Positions 57,316 through 64,000 of a DNA stretch of 64,000 nt are shown piece after piece; position 1 is the first letter of the stretch, and each line of letters starts with the position of its first letter. The stretch comes from Methyloprofundus sp. (GTDB lineage Bacteria; Pseudomonadota; Gammaproteobacteria; Methylococcales; Methylomonadaceae), in NCBI GenBank assembly GCA_014859465.1, contig JACUUF010000006.1:1-64000 (forward strand). The letters run 5' to 3'. The notes under the pieces are model-generated. The model had not been told where the DNA came from. It saw only the letters and a program-made list of their open reading frames with translations, and made no database searches. The position numbers were made by a program, and so were the translations under genes.

Positions 57316-58145
57316 ACTTCTATCCGTCCCTCAAAGACACTTACCGCTGGTCCGGTCATATAAACAGGCTTGTCTCGACCTTCCCAATGAATTTTAAGCT
57401 GACCGCCGGGTAACTCGACAACCACATCCTGATCCAATAATTTCTGCTCAATACCAATCACTACAGCGGCGCACGCGCCACTACCACAAGCTAAAGTTTC
57501 CGCAGCACCACGTTCATAAACACGCAATTTTATATTATGCCGATCAATCACCTGCATAAATCCAATATTCGCTCGTTCAGGAAAAAATGGATGACTTTCC
57601 AGCGCTTCACCGACCTCTTTAACTTGGGCAAGCTGCACATCATTCACCTTTAATACAGCATGTGGATTACCCATAGAAACCGCGCCAAAAGCCTTGTCTA
57701 CACCATTCACATCGACCGTATAAAACCTTTCTTCTTGTTCGGTACGTAAGGGAATAATCGCTGGATTATGCCGAGGAATCCCCATATTAACGGTAATCAA
57801 GCCATCATCATCAAAACTTAAGAGTAACTGTCCGCCATGCGTATCAACCAGAATATTATCTTTATAAGACAACTTTTTATCTCTGACAAAGCGCGCAAAA
57901 CAACGTGCGCCATTACCACATTGCGCCACTTCACTGCCATCGGCATTAAAAATGCGATAGCGAAAATCCGCATCGGAATGTTTTGCCGCCAACTCGACCA
58001 ATAGCAGCTGATCACAACCAACACCAAAATGCCGTGCCGCAATAAATTGAATCTGCTCGGGCGTTAAAGAAATGTCCTGACGAATCGCATCGATAACAAC
58101 AAAGTCATTGCCCAGTCCATGCATTTTTGTAAATTCAACAATCAT
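57312..58145 (-). CDS. dapF: diaminopimelate epimerase
   Basis: KMHGLGNDFVVID, FNADGSEVAQCGNGARC, ACGSGACAA; start trimmed to MIVEFTKMHG. Confidence 0.98.
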   Translation of the reverse strand: MIVEFTKMHGLGNDFVVIDAIRQDISLTPEQIQFIAARHFGVGCDQLLLVELAAKHSDADFRYRIFNADGSEVAQCGNGARCFARFVRDKKLSYKDNILVDTHGGQLLLSFDDDGLITVNMGIPRHNPAIIPLRTEQEERFYTVDVNGVDKAFGAVSMGNPHAVLKVNDVQLAQVKEVGEALESHPFFPERANIGFMQVIDRHNIKLRVYERGAAETLACGSGACAAVVIGIEQKLLDQDVVVELPGGQLKIHWEGRDKPVYMTGPAVSVFEGRIEV

Positions 58146-58159
58146 AGTAAGCCGCTGCT

Positions 58160-59407
58160 TTAAGGTAGTAAATACTCGCCTAGCCATAGCTGAGCAATCG
58201 TTTCCCGTTCTCGTATAAGGTAGGTCTCATGTTTATCGACCATTACTTCGGCCACTTTAGGGCGAGAATTATAGTTAGAACTCATGGTAAAGCCATAAGC
58301 ACCAGAAGAACGAATCGCTAATAAATCCCCTTGCGCTAAAGCTAATGTGCGATTTTTACCCAAGAAATCACCGGTTTCACAGACGGGACCAACAATATCC
58401 CATTCTTTTTCTGCTGCCACACTCCCTAATTGCACCGGAATAATTGCCTGCCATGAACTATACAAAGAAGGTCGCACCAAATCATTCATCGCGGCATCAA
58501 CAATGGCAAAATTCTTATGCTCGGTAGGTTTTAAATATTCAACTTTCGTGACCAGAATGCCAGCATTACCTGCAATTGCGCGCCCTGGTTCCAGTAAAAT
58601 TTCCAAATCATTGTCACCCAAGCGTTGCAAAATAGCAGTTACATATTCAGCTGGCTCTGGCGGTGTTTCTTGCTTATAACAAATACCTAAACCGCCGCCT
58701 AAATCTAAATGATGCAAAACAATACCTTCAGATTTTAAAGTCTCAACTATTTTTAAGACACGCTCTAAAGCATCTAAAAACGGTCGTGTCTCAGTTAATT
58801 GTGAGCCTATATGACAATCAATACCGACAATCTGAATATTTTCCATGCTCGCTGCACGGCGATATTCTTCAATAGCAGAACCGATATCGACACCAAATTT
58901 ATTTTCTTTTAAGCCGGTAGAAATATACGGGTGCGTTTTTGCATCAACATCAGGGTTGACACGAAATGAAACCGGCGCTTTAACCCCTAACTCGCCCGCA
59001 AGCCGGTTAATTCGATCCAACTCACCTTTAACTTCGATATTAAAACAACGAACACCCACTTCTAAAGCGCGTTTAATTTCATCTTCCCGCTTACCCACAC
59101 CAGAAAAAACAATCTTCTTTGGATCGCCTTTGGCCGCCAAAACACGCTCTAACTCGCCCAAAGAAACAATATCAAAACCCGAACCTAAACGCGCCAAAGT
59201 ATTCAATATCGCCAGATTAGAATTGGCTTTCACCGCATAACAAATCAAATGCGCCTGCTCACCAAAAGCACGATCAAAAGCATGCCAATGACGCTCAAGC
59301 GTTGCTTTGGAATAGATATAACAAGGCGAGCCATATTGCTCAACAATTTGACTAATTGCGACATCTTCAGCAAACAAAGCATTATCATGATAATTAAAGT
59401 AATCCAT
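58160..59407 (-). CDS. lysA: diaminopimelate decarboxylase
   Basis: 415 aa; CYAVKANSNLAIL, GLGICY, CETGDFLGKNR. Confidence 0.98.
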   Translation of the reverse strand: MDYFNYHDNALFAEDVAISQIVEQYGSPCYIYSKATLERHWHAFDRAFGEQAHLICYAVKANSNLAILNTLARLGSGFDIVSLGELERVLAAKGDPKKIVFSGVGKREDEIKRALEVGVRCFNIEVKGELDRINRLAGELGVKAPVSFRVNPDVDAKTHPYISTGLKENKFGVDIGSAIEEYRRAASMENIQIVGIDCHIGSQLTETRPFLDALERVLKIVETLKSEGIVLHHLDLGGGLGICYKQETPPEPAEYVTAILQRLGDNDLEILLEPGRAIAGNAGILVTKVEYLKPTEHKNFAIVDAAMNDLVRPSLYSSWQAIIPVQLGSVAAEKEWDIVGPVCETGDFLGKNRTLALAQGDLLAIRSSGAYGFTMSSNYNSRPKVAEVMVDKHETYLIRERETIAQLWLGEYLLP

Positions 59408-59526
59408 TACGACACATCTCCCGTTTCAGTTTTAGTGTCTTCTATCGGCATAAATAAAGGGCCCTGTTGGCCGCAGGCAACCAGCAAGCTAAACAGCAAA
59501 GCCGTTAATAATCGAGGAAATATCAT
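59407..59526 (-). CDS. lptM: small lipoprotein LptM/YifL-like
   Basis: 39 aa MIFPRLLTALLFSLLVACGQQGPLFMPIEDTKTETGDVS, lipobox LVAC, CGQQGPL motif; stop/start overlap (TAATG) with lysA; below the ORF-track cutoff. Confidence 0.9.
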   Translation of the reverse strand: MIFPRLLTALLFSLLVACGQQGPLFMPIEDTKTETGDVS

Positions 59527-59532
59527 AGGTTA

Positions 59533-60909
59533 TTAAGCATAAATAAGTGACGGCAGCCAAGTTGCCAATTCAGGAAAATAAGCCAACACCCCAAGCAAGA
59601 ACAACTGGATAAGAATAAATGGGAAGACCCCTTTATAAATTTGTCCGGTTGTTACTTCAACAGGTGCTACGCCGCGTAAATAAAATAAAGCAAAACCAAA
59701 AGGTGGTGTTAAAAAGGAGGTTTGTAAGTTTAAAGCAATCATAATACCCAGCCAGATAGGTTCTAAGCCCATAGCTAATAAAACAGGACCGACGATAGGC
59801 ACAATAACAAAGGTAATTTCAATAAAATCGAGCACAAAACCCAATAAAAACATCACCAGCATAACAACAAACAAAGCACCAAATTTTCCGCCCGGCAAAT
59901 CAGATAGCAATTCGACAATGATTTCATCGCCTTCAAAACCTCGAAATACCAAAGAAAATAAAGCAGCGCCGATAAGAATCATAAATACCATGCTAGTAAT
60001 TCGCGTGGTATTGCGCGTGACATCTTGTAATATGACCTTGTTTAACTGGCCGCTGATAAAGGCTAAAAACATTGCCCCTACGGCACCCACAGAAGCTGCC
60101 TCAGTCGGCGTTGCCAAGCCGCCAATAATTGAACCCAGTACCGCCAAAATAAGTATCAGTGGCGGCAAAAGGCTTTTTAATACACGAAAATAAAAGCCCT
60201 GCTCATGGTTGCGAGTTTGTTCCGGCTTAGGCAAAGCCTCCGGCCTTAACCACGCCGTCACGGCAATATAAATCAAATACATGACCACTAACAATAAGCC
60301 CGGAACTAATGCCCCAGCAAATAAATCCCCCACCGAAATGGTTTTCGGTGCAAATACGCCCATGTCTAATTGCGCCTGCTGATAAGCAGTAGAAATGACA
60401 TCTCCGAGCAAAACCAAAACAATCGAAGGCGGAATAATCTGGCCTAGCGTTCCCGATGCGCAAATAATGCCACAAGAAATAGACGCATCATAGCCACGTT
60501 TTAGCATCGTCGGCAAAGACAATAAGCCCATAGTCACAACCGTTGCGCCAACAATGCCGGTACTAGCAGCCATCAGCATACCCACAATCGTCACCGCCAA
60601 ACCTAAACCACCATGCAAAGAGCCGAATAATTCCGACATCGCTTCAAGCAAAGCTTCGGCAATTTTAGCGCGTTCTAGCACCACTCCCATAAAGACAAAT
60701 AAGGGGACAGCAATCAACGTTTCGTTATTCATAATGCCAAATAAACGATTCGGTAAGGCTGCCAAAAAATCTGCATCAAAGGTATCCATTTGCAAGCCCA
60801 GTAACGCAAACAATAAAGCCGTACCACTCAATACAAAGGCAACAGGATAACCGGATAATAAAACGACAAACACAGCAAGGAACATCCATAAAGCCATATA
60901 ACTATCCAT
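59533..60909 (-). CDS. TRAP transporter large permease (DctM-like)
   Basis: GIVGATVVTMGLLSLPTMLKRGYD, GIICASGTLGQIIPPSI; start trimmed to MDSYMALW. Confidence 0.95.
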   Translation of the reverse strand: MDSYMALWMFLAVFVVLLSGYPVAFVLSGTALLFALLGLQMDTFDADFLAALPNRLFGIMNNETLIAVPLFVFMGVVLERAKIAEALLEAMSELFGSLHGGLGLAVTIVGMLMAASTGIVGATVVTMGLLSLPTMLKRGYDASISCGIICASGTLGQIIPPSIVLVLLGDVISTAYQQAQLDMGVFAPKTISVGDLFAGALVPGLLLVVMYLIYIAVTAWLRPEALPKPEQTRNHEQGFYFRVLKSLLPPLILILAVLGSIIGGLATPTEAASVGAVGAMFLAFISGQLNKVILQDVTRNTTRITSMVFMILIGAALFSLVFRGFEGDEIIVELLSDLPGGKFGALFVVMLVMFLLGFVLDFIEITFVIVPIVGPVLLAMGLEPIWLGIMIALNLQTSFLTPPFGFALFYLRGVAPVEVTTGQIYKGVFPFILIQLFLLGVLAYFPELATWLPSLIYA

Positions 60910-61435
60910 GCTTAGCGGCTGCCATGACAATAACATTCAGCTTAGAGATCAGTAGCGATACACCTTGCAAAATCAATAACCCAGACATTAACAATAAACA
61001 GCTCTTTAATAAAAAAACCAAAGGTAATCCACCTGAATTACGCGAACCTTCGGTAATGGCCCAAGAATCGGCGACATATTCCCAACTACTCCATAATATA
61101 AAGCCCGCTACCGGCAACAAGAGCAATAAAGTACCGAAAAAATCAATCCATGCTTGCACCATCGACGTGCATCGCTGATAAACAATATCTACACGCACAT
61201 GAGCATCATGCTTCAAGGCATACGCCGCACCCAACATAAACACCAAGCTATGCATATAAACAATCGATTCTTGTAAGGACACCCAGCTTAAATCAAACAA
61301 ATAACGCAAACCGACTATACTAAACGTAATTAAAACCATGGCGAGCGTCAGCCAGGAAACGGAACGCCCAATAAACTCATTAAGAGCATCTATCGCCTGC
61401 GCAGCTTGTTGCAAAAAAGAAAAAGGTGAGGCCAT
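60902..61435 (-). CDS. TRAP transporter small permease (DctQ-like)
   Basis: Four TM segments, LQESIVYMHSLVFMLGAAYALKHDAHVRVDI; start trimmed to MASPFSF. Confidence 0.92.
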   Translation of the reverse strand: MASPFSFLQQAAQAIDALNEFIGRSVSWLTLAMVLITFSIVGLRYLFDLSWVSLQESIVYMHSLVFMLGAAYALKHDAHVRVDIVYQRCTSMVQAWIDFFGTLLLLLPVAGFILWSSWEYVADSWAITEGSRNSGGLPLVFLLKSCLLLMSGLLILQGVSLLISKLNVIVMAAAKHG

Positions 61436-61568
61436 AATGAAGCTAAGAATCAAAGAATAACTAAAAAAAACATTATAAACCGAATAGCCCATTATCTTAA
61501 AAGATTAACCCCATTAAGAACGCACACTGTAGCTAATATTTTTTATTTATCACTCCAGGAAACAGGCC

Positions 61569-62558
61569 ATGAAAAAATTTATCAATGAAATCGATACCCT
61601 CTACACAGAAAGCCTAGAAGGATTCGCCAAAGCCCACGCCGATATTATTACACTGAATGCTGATCCCTATTTTATTAGCCGCACAGCAAGCACACGCAAA
61701 GATAAAGTAGCCATCATTTCTGGCGGTGGCTCTGGTCATGAGCCATTACATTCAGGCTTTGTCGGTAAAGGCATGTTAGATGCTGCATGTCCTGGACAAA
61801 TATTCACCTCCCCGACTCCCGACCAAATGCTTGCCGCGGCACAAGAAGTCGCTACTGATGCCGGCGTACTATTTATCGTTAAAAATTATGCCGGCGATGT
61901 CATGAACTTTGAAATTGCCGCAGAAATGCTCGAATGCCCTAATACCTCGGTATTAATTGATGATGACGTGTCTTTACCCAAAACCCATAGCACTGGACGT
62001 CGCGGTGTTGCTGGCACTTTAATTGTCGAAAAAATAGTCGGAGCTGCCGCAGAAAATGGCGCTGATTTAGCGACTTGCAAAGCTTTAGCTGAACGAGTCA
62101 ATAGCAATACTGCCTCCATGGGCGTAGCACTCAGCAGCTGTACCGTTCCCGCTTTAGGTCAACCGACTTTTGATATCAGTGAGCAAGAAATGGAAATGGG
62201 TGTCGGTATTCATGGCGAACGCGGCCATGAAACCATGCCGCTTGCTACAGCGACGGAAATCGTCAAGATCATTGCCAAAGCCATTGAAGCAGATTTAAAG
62301 CCCAAAAAAGGTCAGTCCGCCTTATTGCATATTAATGGTCTAGGCGCTACGCCATTAATGGAACAATATTTGATTTATGATTTAGCAGAAAAATTCTGGC
62401 AACAACGCGGTATCAAGATCACCCGCTCTTTAGTCGGTAACTATACAACATCTCTGGATATGGCTGGGGTATCAATCACCTTAACTTTATTAGATGATGA
62501 AATGACGCAATTATGGGATGCGCCCGTGCATACTCCTCATTTACGCTGGGGCTGTTAA
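61569..62558 (+). CDS. dhaK: dihydroxyacetone kinase subunit DhaK
   Basis: 329 aa; ISGGGSGHEPLHSGFVGKGMLDAACPG, ends with typical HTPHLRWGC. Confidence 0.95.
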   Translation: MKKFINEIDTLYTESLEGFAKAHADIITLNADPYFISRTASTRKDKVAIISGGGSGHEPLHSGFVGKGMLDAACPGQIFTSPTPDQMLAAAQEVATDAGVLFIVKNYAGDVMNFEIAAEMLECPNTSVLIDDDVSLPKTHSTGRRGVAGTLIVEKIVGAAAENGADLATCKALAERVNSNTASMGVALSSCTVPALGQPTFDISEQEMEMGVGIHGERGHETMPLATATEIVKIIAKAIEADLKPKKGQSALLHINGLGATPLMEQYLIYDLAEKFWQQRGIKITRSLVGNYTTSLDMAGVSITLTLLDDEMTQLWDAPVHTPHLRWGC

Positions 62559-62616
62559 CTCTAGCGGGTAATTAAAATGACGCATTAGTCGTTTTTGACC
62601 GCCTCCCCGCCCTAAA

Positions 62617-62863
62617 GGCATCGCTATCTACACAAGTCTAAAGCCTTCTCCTGAGGGACAAACGCGCAAGGATTGGGTTTGCATTTACCCAAAGGGGGTT
62701 GGCCAGGGATAGCCCAACATGATTAGCTTGGATGGATGAAGGAAAATAGATAAAGCCTTGATTTTATTGCCCTCACTCCAACTCTCTCTAGCAGGAGAGG
62801 GAGCAACTTCACTGGTTAATTTATTGTCTTTAAAAGTATAAAAGTTGTGTAGATACCTATGCC
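62617..62863. repeat. putative MITE-like element bounded by imperfect inverted repeats
   Basis: GGCATCGCTATCTACACAA (62617-62635) and TTGTGTAGATACCTATGCC (62845-62863), non-coding between them. Confidence 0.45.
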
Positions 62864-64000
62864 CAAAACCAGCCACCCTCGGCAATCAGCTGGCATAATA
62901 ACAAAGCCGACGACTGATTTTTAAGTATCTCTTGCCAATCACTGTTAGTTAAAATGGCCTGTTCAGTTAATAACGGCAAATACTTAACGCCCTGCACATC
63001 AACTTCATAAACCTCACCAGACATATATAACTGACCACTGATTACATTGGCAGACCAAGCAAAACGAAAATACGGATTCCTCTGTAATATCTCGCCTTGC
63101 TCAAATAGGGCATGCACCTGGTCAACCTCCTCTAGTTCAGTTGCCGCTTCAGTCGCTAGGGCAGCCAAACTAGGCTTTGTCTCGGTAACCATTTTACCTA
63201 ACACGCGCGCTAAAATAGGCTCTGCATCATCAATCGCCTGATGTAACATTTGTTTCAAACGGACCAGCGCTTGCGCATCAATTTCACTGCTGTGTTTATT
63301 TAATAACAAATCAGGATCACTGTATTCAGCTTTACCTAGTTGCCGCTCAAGTAAATTATTAACCACAGCATCCAGCATTTCAACTTGAGTCGGCGCACGA
63401 AATCCGATAGAAAAAGTCATGCAATCATTGAGTGCAACACCATGATGCGCAAAATGCGGCGGTAGATATAGCATATCGCCTGGCTGCAAATCCCAGGTTT
63501 GCTCAACTGTAAATTCGGCTAATATTTGTAAGCCTAAACCATCGACTAACTTGGCCTCACGAATAGGCTGGCCACCAATTTGCCAGCGGCGCGCGCCCAT
63601 GGCTTGCAATAAAAACACATCATAGCCATCGGTATGTGGGCCTACCGTACCAAACTCTGGTGCGTAACTAATCATTAAATCATCCCGTCGCCAATCGGGA
63701 ATAAAACGAAACGGTTCAAGTAAATATTGCAATTCTGGCAAATGTTTATCGACATCTTGCACCAGTACCGTCCAATGTGTTGCTGGCAAGCGCGCAAAAT
63801 CATCCTCAGTTAATGGCCCACAAGTCACTTGCCAAGAGTTATCATCTTGGCCATGCTCTTCGATCAAGCGTGATTCAATGTCCTCTTCACAGGCTAAACC
63901 GGCCAACTCTTCTGGGCTAATAGGCGAGACGAAATCTGTAAACGCCTGACGTATCAATAATGGTTTTTTCTGCCAGTATTGCTCTAAAAACTGCTGCTGA
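62857..64000 (-). CDS. cupin/JmjC-type ribosomal protein hydroxylase, RoxA/YcfD-like; 5' end beyond window
   Basis: MISYAPEFGTVGPHTDGYDVFLLQAMGARRWQIG; frame stays open to the window edge (QQQFLEQYWQKKPLLIRQAF). Confidence 0.92.
   Translation of the reverse strand, partial: QQQFLEQYWQKKPLLIRQAFTDFVSPISPEELAGLACEEDIESRLIEEHGQDDNSWQVTCGPLTEDDFARLPATHWTVLVQDVDKHLPELQYLLEPFRFIPDWRRDDLMISYAPEFGTVGPHTDGYDVFLLQAMGARRWQIGGQPIREAKLVDGLGLQILAEFTVEQTWDLQPGDMLYLPPHFAHHGVALNDCMTFSIGFRAPTQVEMLDAVVNNLLERQLGKAEYSDPDLLLNKHSSEIDAQALVRLKQMLHQAIDDAEPILARVLGKMVTETKPSLAALATEAATELEEVDQVHALFEQGEILQRNPYFRFAWSANVISGQLYMSGEVYEVDVQGVKYLPLLTEQAILTNSDWQEILKNQSSALLLCQLIAEGGWFWA

Overview
This 64 kb window looks like a mostly housekeeping stretch of a gammaproteobacterial chromosome, probably from a methylotroph or methanotroph. 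The lineage guess rests on a complete pqqABCDE run and a copper-handling cluster; it is inference. Recognisable blocks: a copper P-type ATPase cluster with several small accessory proteins (1.5-6.6 kb); dusB-fis-purH-purD (7.4-11.7 kb); groES-groEL under a perfect CIRCE operator (13.2-15.3 kb); pqqABCDE followed directly by a HepT/MntA-type toxin-antitoxin pair and a dGTPase (16.5-22.0 kb); an OpgC-like acyltransferase with a GH17-GT2 fusion glucan synthase (22.7-26.5 kb); ubiX, pip, cobO, cobB, tex, tadA, guaA, guaB (27-37.6 kb); cca, yajQ, rsmE, metF, ahcY, metK (38.7-45.7 kb); the macromolecular synthesis locus rpsU-yqeY-dnaG-rpoD with a CAT-anticodon tRNA (45.8-50.2 kb); tsaD, plsY, folB, folK, pteridine reductase; a decayed dinB pseudogene (53.6-54.3 kb); lptM-lysA-dapF-DUF484-xerC; a TRAP transporter permease pair; an orphan dhaK; and a RoxA/YcfD-type cupin hydroxylase cut by the window end. 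I saw no CRISPR array, prophage or intact transposase. The closest thing to an undescribed system is the copper cluster at 1.5-6.6 kb, which has a stand-alone metal-binding mini-protein and a Met/His-rich-tailed SafE-like partner.
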